The notes under the pieces were generated by a model. It saw only the letters and a list, made by a program, of their open reading frames with translations. It had not been told where the DNA came from and did no database searches. A DNA stretch of 64,000 nt from Dyella_B sp035277725 (GTDB taxonomy: Bacteria > Pseudomonadota > Gammaproteobacteria > Xanthomonadales > Rhodanobacteraceae), in contig NZ_DATEJY010000106.1 in assembly GCF_035277725.1 (NCBI RefSeq), positions 14,147 through 78,146 of the forward strand, given 5' to 3'. The position numbers and the translations under genes were made by a program. Numbering within the stretch: the first letter of the stretch is position 1; every line of letters begins with the position of its first letter. Positions 44,901 to 53,603 of the stretch are shown here, in pieces.

Positions 44901-47900
44901 TGCGCTCGTATAGCCGTGCATCCGCATGCGTGGCGTTGAGTTGCTGCAGCAACACCTGGCTATGCGTCCATGCCAGGTCGAAGACGCGATCGGCCAAATG
45001 GCGGTCGCGGTACTTGTCAGCCAGATGCAAACAGGCATCACGGTTTTCCGCCACGCCCGTCACCACGTCGACAGTCGCAGACGCTTCCGGCGGCAGGGTG
45101 ATACGCACGCGAATCGACACGATCGGATCAAGCACCGACCCCACCGTGTTGGAAAGCTGCGTATTCGATATCAGCTTGCTCAACGCCTGCGGCCGCATGA
45201 TGTTGCGGCCGCGGCCGATAAATTTCGCGCGATCCGTCTCGTAGGAAATGGCGTCGATCGTCGCATCGTGCACGGCCATCACATGGCACATCCACGGCAC
45301 GCGTTCGTCATTCGCGCGCGGGCGGCGCGTGCCGATCAAGGCTTGCGTCGTGGCCACCCATTCGGTCTGCACGAACAAATTGCTGAAAGCCGGATGCGAG
45401 GCGTCGGCCATCGGCGGCGCGATGACCAGTTCGGCGAAGGTGGTGATCTCGATGGTGCGCGGACGTCGGCCGCGATTGGTCAGGCGCACGCGGCGCAGTT
45501 CGATATCGTCCTCCGGCGACACCACGATCTCGGTATGCGCATCGTAGTGGTGCTTGCGCACGCGGAATTCCGCGCGTGCGTCGGAGAAAATCGCTTCGTA
45601 ATGATCGGGTTTGGCCAGCGTGGGTTGGTAGGTGGTAGACCAGTATTCGCCGGTTTCCACGTCGCGCAGATAGCAGAACTGTCCCCAGTTGTCGCGCGTG
45701 ATGTCTTCGTGCCAGCGATGCACCGACAGATCACGACAACGGCTGTAACCGCCGCCCGCGCTGCTCATCATCACGTGATAACGGCCGTTCGACAGCAGCT
45801 GCACCGCGGGGCGCGGCATGTTCGGATCGGTGAACACGCGCAGCGGATGGTCGGCGGTGGCCATGCCGGTCTGCCAGGTCTCGAAGCCGATGCTTTGCAG
45901 ATACTCGGTGGCATTCTTCGGCACGCGCTCCTGCAGCAGCAGCGACACCGCGCGGAATTGCGGATCGTTGTCGAAGCGCTTCTGCATCGGTTGATCGAGC
46001 AGCAGATAGGCCAGCGACAGCAGGCTCATACCTTGGTGATGCGCCATGAACGAGGATACCGTCACGGCGCTTTGCCCATGCGGCACGCGAGCAGGCGTGT
46101 AATCGACGGCTTCGTAAAAACCGAAGCGCCCTCGCCTGCCTTCTGCCGCCAATCGTTCCAGGTTGGTGTAGGCCTCGGATGGCGCCACCATCAAGGCCAT
46201 CACGCTGGCATACGGCGCGATCACCACATCTTCGCCCAGCCCGCGCTTCAACCCCAGACCCGGCACGCCGAACGCGCGGTACTGGTAATTCATATGCACG
46301 TCGACGGTGTTGTAGCCGGATTCGGAAACACCCCACGGCACGCCGGTCTGCTGGCCGTATTCGATCTGCCGCTGCACGGCGGCGCGGCAAGTTTGGTCAA
46401 GCAATGTGCCTTCGTAGGTGGGCATCACCAGCATCGGCATCAGGTATTCGAACATCGAGCCGGACCACGACAACAGCACCGGCTTGCCGCCCGCGCTGGT
46501 CAGCAGGCGGCCGAGCGCGAACCAGCTGTCCTGCGGCAATTGGCCTTGCGCGATGGCGAGATAACTCGCCAGGCGCGCTTCGGAAGCAAGCAGGTCGTAG
46601 CAACTGGCGTCCAGCCGGCGCTCGTCGACGTTGTAGCCGATGGAGAGGAGCTTCTTGCGTGGATCGAACAGGAAGCGGAAATCCATCGTCGCCAGCTCCG
46701 AGATCGTCGAAGCCAGGCGCAGGATTTCATCGCGGCGCGCCTTCGGGCTTGCTGCATCGCTATCGCCATTGGTGCCCGATGCGAGCAAGACCTGACGCAA
46801 GCTGGGAATGCCTTCCTGCTCCGGAAGATGCGCGATCCATGCGGACACCTGATCCACTTCGCGGCGGATATCGGCAAGCTGCTCGCGCAGGCGCTGGTAC
46901 CAGAACGGCGCTTCGCCAGCATCGTCGCGCGGAACCGCGGTGCCGAGATTGTCGAAACGCATCTGCAGATCTACCAGATGGACCAGTACGCGGTCCAGGG
47001 AGGCGGACGGTTGCTGCACGTGATCGCGCAGCAATTGGCGCAAACTGGAAACGGCAGCGTCGGCATGGCCGTCCGGCATGGCATCGCGCATCAGCGTGAG
47101 CGTATCGCGCAAGCCTTCCAGCAAGCGAGGATGGAATACGGGTTCGTCGAACAAGGCGAGCAAGCCGGGGCGCAACACCAGCAGATGCGCCGCGAGGTTG
47201 CCGCTATCCACCGAAGACACATAATTTGGCGCCAGCGGTTGCAGCGTGACGGTGTCGTACCAGTTGTACAGATGGCCGCGATAGCGCGACATGCCCTGCA
47301 GGGTCTGCACGGTTTTCGCCACACGCTCCAGCATTCGACCGGCCGTGACATAGCCAAAATCGTAGGCAGCCAGGCAGGACAGCAACGACAAGCCGATATT
47401 GGTCGGCGAGGTGCGATGCGCCACCACCGTGGCCGGCACCTCCTGCACGTTGTCGGGCGGCAGCCAGTTGTCTTCCGCACCGACGTAGGTTTCGAAGAAG
47501 GCCCAGATGCGGCGCGATAGCGCACGCAAGAAACGCCTCTGCCGCCGTGATGGTGCGAACGCCACTTCCTTGCGCCGTTCGCTCGACCAACGCACTACTA
47601 CCGGGCCAATGAACCACAGCAACAGAATCGGCACGGCCGGCGCAAGCGCCAGCGGCTGTCGCGACCACACTGCCGCCGCGCCTGCCACGGCCAGTACCGG
47701 GTTGATCCACATCATCCGATAGGTGCGCGCGGTCGATTGCGTGCCTTCCTGCGCCACGTCGCGCGAGGTGCGCCATTGCAGCAGGTTGCGCCGGCTCACC
47801 AGCATGCGCCAACGCGTGCGCGCAATCGCGTCCAGCGTGTAATACGCCTCATGCGGCAAGGTGGCCAGGTTGAACAGCGCACGCGCAAGATGCTGGCCGG

Positions 47901-50595
47901 CCGGACTCAGCGCGGACTTCAGGTGCGACGTCAGCGCAATGTCTTCCTGCTTCTGCACGAGCGCCAGCAACGAGGACAACAGCGGCAAGGTGAACAGCAA
48001 GGCCAGCACCGCGATGGTCCAGATGATCGGCTGCGCCAAACCGATCCAGGCGATCAGCAGCAAGGCGACGAACGAAGGCGGCACCAGGTTGCGCCGAAGA
48101 TTGTCGAAAATCTTCCAGCGCGACAGGCCATCCAGCGTGTTTTTCACGCGCACGCCTTGTGCATTGGGTACGCGCGGCAAGATCCATGGCAGCACCTGCC
48201 AGTCGCCGCGCACCCAGCGATGGCGGCGCTGGTAATCGCCGACGTAACTGGCGGGATATTCCTCATACAGCGGCACGTCGCTGAGCAAGCCCGAACGCGC
48301 ATAGCAGCCTTCGATCAGGTCGTGGCTGAGAATGGTGTTATCGGGAAAACGGTTGTCCAGCGACTGCGCAATGGCTTGCACATCGTAGATGCCCTTGCCG
48401 ATGAAAGAACCTTCCCCGAACAAGTCCTGATAGACATCCGACACCATGCGCGTGTACGGATCAATGCCGACGTCGCTGCCAAACAGCATGGCGTAGCGCG
48501 ACCGTCCGCTGCTGGGCAGGCTGATGCCAAGCCGCGGCTGCAGAATGCCGTGGCCACGCAGCATGCGGCCCGTGGCTGCGTCGTAAACCGGCTGGTTGAG
48601 CGGGTGCGCCATCACGCTGGACAACGCCTGCGCGGCATCGCGTGGCAGCTGCGTATCCGCATCCAGCGTGATCACGTAGCGAATGCCACGCAGCGATTCC
48701 AGCGGTCCCACGGTAAGCAAAAACGCTTCGGCGTTGCCGGTACGCAACAGATGATTGAGATCGTTGAGCTTGCCGCGCTTGCGTTCGTAACCCATCCACA
48801 CGTTGTCTGCGGCATTGAAACGGCGCGGACGATGCAGCAAAAAGAAACGATCGCCGGAACCGGGCGCGTACTTGGCGTTCAATGCTTGGACATGTTGCCG
48901 CGCAAGACGCAGGATGGACTGGTCGTTTTCCAGCCATTCCTCTTCGGCATCCTTGAAATCGCTGAGCAAGGCGAAGTGCACGTTCTGGTCGCGGTTGGCG
49001 AGGAAGTGCACTTCCAGCGCCTCGATCATGTCTTCCACATCCTGCGCGCTGCCCAGCAAGGCCGGCACCGCCACCAGCGTGCGCGCGGCAGGCGGCACGC
49101 CGAGCGTGTAATCCATGCGCGGCAACATGCTCGGCGAGGTGGTGACGGTGACGATCCAGTTCACCAATCCCAGCGCAAATTGGCTGGCAGCAAGCACCGC
49201 CGGGATGGCGACCAGCGCCAACGCCCAATCCGGAAACCGACTGATGCCGGCGGCACGCACGATGGGCGCGGCCAACAACAGCGTCAGCAACACCATCATC
49301 CCCAGGTACAACAGCAGCGCATGACGCAACAAGGCGCGCCGCAGGTTCGCCCACGCGTGATAGCGATAGCCGGCCTTCTTCTCCAGCGCCGGGAGGCCCT
49401 CATCAATCAGGTAATAACCCACGTGTGCGCCGATGCCGGTGACCGCATGTTCCGTCGCATGGGTCGTCGCCAGTTCGATGGCATGCTGGGCGATCTCGCC
49501 TTCGGTCAAACGGCTGGAACGCGCCAGCCGTTCGATGACGTGGCGATATTGATCGCGCGTGGCGAAATCCATATGCGGATGCACGCCGGCCGGATCTTTC
49601 TGCAGCGTCTGTTCGACGGTGCTCAGACGCTCCACGAACGCATGCCAGTCGATCGCCGAAAGATGGCGCAGGCTGCCGATGCTGTTGCCGACGGAAACCT
49701 GGTTGGCCGCCTGCTCCTGCGCTTCGCGCTGCAACTCGTGCTCGATGCTGGAGCCGGTTTCGGCCAGGCGCTGCTCCACCCAGGTCAACGGCATCGCCAG
49801 CACCGGGCTCTGCCCCTGCAGGCGGCGCGCGAGCTCCGCCACGAAGGCGCTGGTCATCGGCGGATCGGAACGCGCCATGTCGGCCACGCCGATCACCACG
49901 CTCTTCGGATCGCGTTCGGCGATCTCTACCATCAGATCAGCCCATTTGCCGGCCTGCTCGCGATAACGCCAATCCGACAGCACACGCACCGCCGCGCGGC
50001 GCAGATTTTCGATCAGCGCCAGGCGCAGCATGATCGGAATCGCCCACAGCTCGCCCAGCTTCAACGGCTGCACGTTCTGGTAGGCGGTAATGAAGCGGCT
50101 CAGGCTTTCATCATCCACGCGGCCATCGCCATGCGAAATGGTTTCCAGCGCCAGCACGTACACCCGCGGCAGACCATTGCCCTCGCCTTCCTGCACCAGG
50201 CACGGCAACTCGCGGTTGTACTGCCGCGGCAAGTGCTTGCGCGCAATGCGGATCTGCTCTTCGATCAGGTAATAGTTGTCCAGCAACCATTCCGCTGCCG
50301 GCGAAATGCGCCGGTTGCTCTTGGCTACCGCCGTCAGCGCTTCACACGCTTGCAACAACAGGGCCGCGTTTTCATCCAGCCGCTTCAGCAACCGATCCGA
50401 CGACGAGCGCGGACTGAGCTTGTGCTGCCTGGCCAGCGCCATGCCGTGCTGCTCCATCTGCTCGGCACTGAACAACTCCGCCCGCAGCGCCGGCTCTGTC
50501 GACGACCCGCCCGCCGCCAGCGATTCGGCGTACTGCGCCGCCGAATGGGTATGAAGTGCCGCCTGCAACAACGTGGATGGGCTGGTCTTGTACAT
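41968..50595 (-). CDS. Cyclic beta-1,2-glucan synthase (NdvB/ChvB/Cgs family)
   Basis: A 2,875-residue membrane enzyme making cyclic beta-1,2-glucans from UDP-glucose; Brucella Cgs and Sinorhizobium NdvB are of similar length. An N-terminal region (about 1-420) precedes membrane helices near 430-490. A GT84 transferase domain follows (about 540-800; VITLDADTQLPRDAAQAL near 643, then RWVRGDWQ). More membrane helices lie near 860-1010, followed by a glucoamylase-like domain and carbohydrate-binding GH94 modules. The C-terminal GH94 phosphorylase region has GTGDWNDGMNKVGEKGTGESVWLG with the general-acid Asp near 2565. GGGAG precedes the ATG. The glucans act in the periplasm in osmoadaptation and host interaction in relatives. 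Confidence 0.95.
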   Translation of the reverse strand: MYKTSPSTLLQAALHTHSAAQYAESLAAGGSSTEPALRAELFSAEQMEQHGMALARQHKLSPRSSSDRLLKRLDENAALLLQACEALTAVAKSNRRISPAAEWLLDNYYLIEEQIRIARKHLPRQYNRELPCLVQEGEGNGLPRVYVLALETISHGDGRVDDESLSRFITAYQNVQPLKLGELWAIPIMLRLALIENLRRAAVRVLSDWRYREQAGKWADLMVEIAERDPKSVVIGVADMARSDPPMTSAFVAELARRLQGQSPVLAMPLTWVEQRLAETGSSIEHELQREAQEQAANQVSVGNSIGSLRHLSAIDWHAFVERLSTVEQTLQKDPAGVHPHMDFATRDQYRHVIERLARSSRLTEGEIAQHAIELATTHATEHAVTGIGAHVGYYLIDEGLPALEKKAGYRYHAWANLRRALLRHALLLYLGMMVLLTLLLAAPIVRAAGISRFPDWALALVAIPAVLAASQFALGLVNWIVTVTTSPSMLPRMDYTLGVPPAARTLVAVPALLGSAQDVEDMIEALEVHFLANRDQNVHFALLSDFKDAEEEWLENDQSILRLARQHVQALNAKYAPGSGDRFFLLHRPRRFNAADNVWMGYERKRGKLNDLNHLLRTGNAEAFLLTVGPLESLRGIRYVITLDADTQLPRDAAQALSSVMAHPLNQPVYDAATGRMLRGHGILQPRLGISLPSSGRSRYAMLFGSDVGIDPYTRMVSDVYQDLFGEGSFIGKGIYDVQAIAQSLDNRFPDNTILSHDLIEGCYARSGLLSDVPLYEEYPASYVGDYQRRHRWVRGDWQVLPWILPRVPNAQGVRVKNTLDGLSRWKIFDNLRRNLVPPSFVALLLIAWIGLAQPIIWTIAVLALLFTLPLLSSLLALVQKQEDIALTSHLKSALSPAGQHLARALFNLATLPHEAYYTLDAIARTRWRMLVSRRNLLQWRTSRDVAQEGTQSTARTYRMMWINPVLAVAGAAAVWSRQPLALAPAVPILLLWFIGPVVVRWSSERRKEVAFAPSRRQRRFLRALSRRIWAFFETYVGAEDNWLPPDNVQEVPATVVAHRTSPTNIGLSLLSCLAAYDFGYVTAGRMLERVAKTVQTLQGMSRYRGHLYNWYDTVTLQPLAPNYVSSVDSGNLAAHLLVLRPGLLALFDEPVFHPRLLEGLRDTLTLMRDAMPDGHADAAVSSLRQLLRDHVQQPSASLDRVLVHLVDLQMRFDNLGTAVPRDDAGEAPFWYQRLREQLADIRREVDQVSAWIAHLPEQEGIPSLRQVLLASGTNGDSDAASPKARRDEILRLASTISELATMDFRFLFDPRKKLLSIGYNVDERRLDASCYDLLASEARLASYLAIAQGQLPQDSWFALGRLLTSAGGKPVLLSWSGSMFEYLMPMLVMPTYEGTLLDQTCRAAVQRQIEYGQQTGVPWGVSESGYNTVDVHMNYQYRAFGVPGLGLKRGLGEDVVIAPYASVMALMVAPSEAYTNLERLAAEGRRGRFGFYEAVDYTPARVPHGQSAVTVSSFMAHHQGMSLLSLAYLLLDQPMQKRFDNDPQFRAVSLLLQERVPKNATEYLQSIGFETWQTGMATADHPLRVFTDPNMPRPAVQLLSNGRYHVMMSSAGGGYSRCRDLSVHRWHEDITRDNWGQFCYLRDVETGEYWSTTYQPTLAKPDHYEAIFSDARAEFRVRKHHYDAHTEIVVSPEDDIELRRVRLTNRGRRPRTIEITTFAELVIAPPMADASHPAFSNLFVQTEWVATTQALIGTRRPRANDERVPWMCHVMAVHDATIDAISYETDRAKFIGRGRNIMRPQALSKLISNTQLSNTVGSVLDPIVSIRVRITLPPEASATVDVVTGVAENRDACLHLADKYRDRHLADRVFDLAWTHSQVLLQQLNATHADARLYERMAASILYANTLLRAETSVLLANRRGQSGLWGQAISGDLPIVLLRIGDIANIELVRQLVQAHAYWRMKGLTVDLVIWNEDQAGYRQELQDLILGLIASSVEASLIDRPGGIFLRPSQQLSVEDRVLVQSVARIVLHDSRGTLVEQIERRRVESQLPALVVSRPGGAEPGAIEDSTQALFDTLQLSNRYGGFSPDLSEYVIIQRPGRHTPAPWANVLANPDFGCVVSEAGSAYTWAENSHEYRLTPWHNDPVSDSCGEALYVRDEETGRYWSPTPLPHRGKGAYVTRHGFGYSVFEHVEDGIHTELWMYVALHASVKFWVLRVHNLSGRTRRLSATGYVEWVLGDMRNKYAMHTVSESDPVTGALLARNAYNTEFPGRVAFFDTDAFTRSVTCDRMEFMGRNGHPRAPSAMSRVGLSGRIGAGLDPCAAIQVPFELGKDETREVIFRLGAAHDAKSASDLAHRHRGSNAAMSALEEVRMHWRWTLGRVQVKTPDVAVNALANGWLMYQVIAARFWGRSGYYQSGGAFGFRDQLQDSMAMVHASGYSARQHLLLCAAHQFVEGDVQHWWHPPSDRGVRTHCSDDYLWLPLAVSRYVHTTHDTGVMDERIGFIEGRPVRPEEESYYDLPLRSQQSATLYEHCVQAIERGIKARGPHGLPLIGTGDWNDGMNKVGEKGTGESVWLGFFMYQVLTSFAETARRHDDEAYARRCEEEARKLADALNEHAWDGEWYRRAYFDDGTPLGSKQNEECRIDSIAQSWSVLSGAAPMERRRQALESLDKHLVKRDAGIIQLLDPPFDRSPLDPGYIKGYVPGVRENGGQYTHAAIWATMAFAAMGDARRAWDMLHMISPISHGSGERIDVYKVEPYVVAADVYYGGVHDGRGGWTWYTGSAGWMYRLIVESLLGLRVEGESLYIDPVLPPDWPDYRLSYRHRETDYQIVVHAAQGRAEPRRILFNGKPVEGDRLTLIDDGGEHQVDVYL

Positions 50596-50790
50596 CGCTC
50601 CCGTCCGGCTCGGTCACGACCTCCGCCGGAGCCGGGCTAGCCCCAAGCGTGTTTCGCACGCCGGTTGGGCATGCGTCACGGTGCGCTGAAATTAAAAAGT
50701 AGCTGGCGGAGCGTGAAATTCTGGTACGCGAGTGCGTATGCGGACGTTATAGGAGCCTGCCGCACAAGACCGTACTCTGCCGGGAGATTC

Positions 50791-50856
50791 GTCGGCTGGG
50801 ATGACAATCCCAGCATTCGTTGCGCAGTCGATGCTGGGATTGTCATCCCAGCCTAC
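50791..50856. repeat. REP-type palindrome pair, A subfamily
   Basis: GTCGGCTGGGATGACAATCC at the left, then ATGCTGGGATTGTCATCCCA and GCCTAC at the right. It lies in the 371-base gap 50596-50966 upstream of the glucan synthase, which otherwise holds its promoter and a CTCCCC repeat at 50900. The head reads GTCGG rather than GTAGG. Confidence 0.85.
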
Positions 50857-50899
50857 GAACTCTTGTATTCAACCGCGCGCTAAAGCACAAGCAACCCAC

Positions 50900-50925
50900 C
50901 CCTCCCCTACTCTCGCAGGGGAGGG
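50900..50925. repeat. CTCCCC/GGGGAG intergenic repeat
   Basis: A short palindrome (CCCTCCCCTACTCTCG then CAGGGGAGGG), 42 bases from the end of the S46 peptidase gene; a single copy of the dispersed family seen at 10142 and elsewhere. Confidence 0.7.
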
Positions 50926-50966
50926 AGTAAGTGTCGCGAAGATAAAGTTTGCTGCAAGGAATGTGC

Positions 50967-53051
50967 TTACAGGTGACCTTGCGTCAATTCATCCGCAAGC
51001 CGCGGCAGGTTGTAGACCTTGCGAACGGATTCCAGCAGTACGGCGGTGTCCACGGCGACGGCGCGGTTGTTGCTGCCGTCGTAGACGAAATCGCCGCCGA
51101 GTGAATGGATGTTGCCGTCGAAGATCAAGCCTACGGCGTGGCCTTCGCGATCGATCACGGCGCTGCCGGAGTTGCCGCCGATGATGTCGTTGTCGGTGAC
51201 GAAATTCATCGGAGTGTTTGCATCGAGCTTGTTTTGCGCATTGGCCCAGCTGTCGGGGAGCTTGAATGGGTCGGCGCCGGTGGCGCGTTCATACAAGCCG
51301 CCGATATAGGTGAAGGGCGGCACGGGTTTGCCGTTCTCGTTCCAGCCGGTCACTTTGCCGTAGGAAAGGCGCAGGGTGAACGTCGCATCGGGATAGCTGG
51401 ACATGCCATCGCGGTCGAAGCGTGCCTTGGCGATGGTTTCGTCGGCTTTCTGGGTGGGTGCGGTAACGTCGTCTTCGTAGGCTTTGCGTATCTGGCGCGA
51501 TTCCGGATCGATCTGGATGGCGAGTTTGATCAAGGGATCGTTCGATGCTTCGATCGCCTTTTCGCCGCCATCCCACAATTGCTTGCGCACGGCGGGATCG
51601 GCGAGCTTGCTGCCGCTCACCAGTTGTTGCGCGAGCTGATCGGGCGATTGCTTACCAAGTACTTCGTGCACGGTGGGATCGTCCGCTCCCAATACTTGCC
51701 GCAGTTTTTCCAGTGACCATGACAGCATGGTCTGCTCGTAGTGCGGGTAGATCGGTGCGTTCGATTCCACGGTCTGCTGCACGGCCGGCAGATTTGCATC
51801 GCGGTATGGCGGCAGGCGCTCGCCATCGGGTTTGCTGCGCTCGGCTGCGGCGCGCACCAGTGTGCGGGCATAGCCGAACAATTCGCCGGTGCGCTCGGCA
51901 AAGCCATCGCCGCCTTCGAGCATGTCGTAGCGCGCTCTCAATTCCTTGCTGCGGGTTTGGGCGCGATCCAAATCTGTCCATGGATTACCGTATTTCGCGC
52001 GGCGCTCCGGCGTGGCAGCCATCCAGTCGCGCAGGGCTTCATCCTGTTTCTTCTTTTGCTCGATGAAGGTTTCATCGGCCAAGGTCTGCAGCCAGCCATT
52101 GAAAACCTTGATGCTGTTTTCGATGTAGAAGCGCGGCTCCTGTGCTTCTTTCGTTTCCTCGGCGCCGGCGCGGCCGTATTGCCACAGCACGCCGCGCAGT
52201 TCGGAGAGAAGGCCGAAGAACGGCACCAGGCGCGCATCGCGCATGGCTGCCAATTGCACCCATGGAATGCCGCGTTGCGTAGAACCGGGATTGCCGATGA
52301 CGAAAGTCATCTCGCCGGCCTTGGGGCCCGTCGGCGAGAACTTGAAGAACTGCGGTGTGCTCGCCGCCTTGTCGTTGACATAAGCGCGGAAGAACGTAAC
52401 GTCCAGGTCGTAGCGCGGGAAATTGAAGTTGTCCGGATCGCCGCCGAAGAAAGCGATGCTCTGCTCGGGTGCGAACACCAGACGCACATCCTGATAGCGG
52501 CGGTATTTGTAGAGCGCGTAGCGACCGCCGTTATAGAGCGTGACCACGTCGCAGCGCCAGGTTTTGGCGTCGCCGTTGACGCAAGCCTGTTCCAGCTTGC
52601 TGTCGATGGCGCGCTCGGCTTTCACACGGTCTGCGCCGGTCTTGCCGGCGGTCGCCGCATTCACTTGCGCGGTGACGTCGGTGATGGTTTCCAGTTGGTT
52701 GAGTTCGACGTCGGGGCATTTCGGCTCGTCTTCCTGTTTGAGCGCGATGTAGCCGTTGGACATGTAGTCTTCGTGGCCCTTGGAGAGCTGTGACAGGCAG
52801 CTATTGGCGCAATGGTGATTGGTCATCACCAGGCCATTGGCCGATACGAACGAGCCGGTGCACCCTTCGGCCAGGCGCAACGCGGCGTGCTGCACCAGGT
52901 CCGTCCATTGCGGGCTTGGCGTGAAGCCGTAGCGCTGCTGCATTTGCTTGACCGGCAGATGATCCAGCGTCCACATGCCTTCGTCCGCCATCGCGGTACC
53001 TGAGCCGGCAACGAGCAGGCCGGTCAATGCCACACCCAGCATTCGCTTCAT
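50967..53051 (-). CDS. S46-family dipeptidyl-peptidase (DPP7/DPP11 type)
   Basis: A 694-residue periplasmic serine peptidase with a signal peptide (about 1-22, ending TAMA), which removes dipeptides from peptide N-termini. Chymotrypsin-like fold marks are SFVSANGLVMTNHHC (catalytic His at about 79-80) and DIIGGNSGSAVID (catalytic Ser at about 628); YDLDVTFFRAY probably carries the Asp. IFDGN follows the serine. In characterised enzymes a Gly there goes with DPP7-like broad specificity and Arg with acidic-specific DPP11, so DPP7-like is favoured with caution. ATG 53051 has GGGAG upstream and opens the signal peptide. It helps the cell live on oligopeptides. Confidence 0.92.
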   Translation of the reverse strand: MKRMLGVALTGLLVAGSGTAMADEGMWTLDHLPVKQMQQRYGFTPSPQWTDLVQHAALRLAEGCTGSFVSANGLVMTNHHCANSCLSQLSKGHEDYMSNGYIALKQEDEPKCPDVELNQLETITDVTAQVNAATAGKTGADRVKAERAIDSKLEQACVNGDAKTWRCDVVTLYNGGRYALYKYRRYQDVRLVFAPEQSIAFFGGDPDNFNFPRYDLDVTFFRAYVNDKAASTPQFFKFSPTGPKAGEMTFVIGNPGSTQRGIPWVQLAAMRDARLVPFFGLLSELRGVLWQYGRAGAEETKEAQEPRFYIENSIKVFNGWLQTLADETFIEQKKKQDEALRDWMAATPERRAKYGNPWTDLDRAQTRSKELRARYDMLEGGDGFAERTGELFGYARTLVRAAAERSKPDGERLPPYRDANLPAVQQTVESNAPIYPHYEQTMLSWSLEKLRQVLGADDPTVHEVLGKQSPDQLAQQLVSGSKLADPAVRKQLWDGGEKAIEASNDPLIKLAIQIDPESRQIRKAYEDDVTAPTQKADETIAKARFDRDGMSSYPDATFTLRLSYGKVTGWNENGKPVPPFTYIGGLYERATGADPFKLPDSWANAQNKLDANTPMNFVTDNDIIGGNSGSAVIDREGHAVGLIFDGNIHSLGGDFVYDGSNNRAVAVDTAVLLESVRKVYNLPRLADELTQGHL

Positions 53052-53234
53052 GGTTCGCTCCCCGATGTGGGCGCAGCGCGCCCGAGATGGCGAGTATCGG
53101 AGGGTTGGGATGGGCCAACAATAGCACCGTTGGCATGTTTGGCGCTGTCCAGCCGTCAGCCGGCATGGATGTTTTTTTCGAGGTTGTTCGGCTCCGCCGC
53201 TCGCCTCGCCCGCACCCCAGCCTAGCCCCAGTGT

Positions 53235-53377
53235 TCCGAACTTAAGGTCGCTCATCGCCGAGGACCCCATCAACGTCATTCCAGCGAAAGCTGGAATCCA
53301 GTGCCTTTGAGCTCAAAAGTCGCTGGATCCCAGCTTTCGCTGGGATGACGAACATGGGGATTGCGCTTAAGTTCGGA
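53235..53377. repeat. Nested inverted-repeat element
   Basis: Outer 12-base perfect arms (TCCGAACTTAAG at 53235-53246 with its complement at 53366-53377) enclose inner 28-base arms with two mismatches (53274-53301 and 53323-53350; CGTCATTCCAGCG...CTGGAATCCAG). It sits in the 552-base gap 53052-53603 between divergent genes; the rest of the gap shows only promoter space. Confidence 0.8.
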
Positions 53378-53390
53378 GCATTGACCCTAG

Positions 53391-53416
53391 CTCTCCCCTA
53401 CTAACGCAGGGGAGGG
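53391..53416. repeat. CTCCCC/GGGGAG intergenic repeat
   Basis: CTCTCCCCTACTAACGC followed by AGGGGAGGG, directly beyond the nested element at 53235-53377; another copy of the dispersed family. Confidence 0.7.
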
Positions 53417-53603
53417 AATTGCCTCTCGCACATTTGTATAACGCGGCTTAACGCTTGTTTTTTGCCCGACGACGCACGGCAACAAATGCCGGATCGCCAG
53501 ACATAGTGATGCCGCTTCCACGCTCGTAATGTGCCCGGGTCGTCGACGACTGTCCGGCATGCAGGGGTGCCGTGATTCCTTACCTACCCTTCGAGGCATA
53601 CGC

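Noticed and set aside
47737..50640. Open frame of 967 codons opposite the glucan synthase (others at 13080-15071 and 31956-34229 opposite the FUSC and nfrB genes)
   Set aside because: They are antisense frames kept open by the high GC of third positions; composition is rich in His/Arg/Gln with no domains, and the opposite strand encodes well-recognised proteins.
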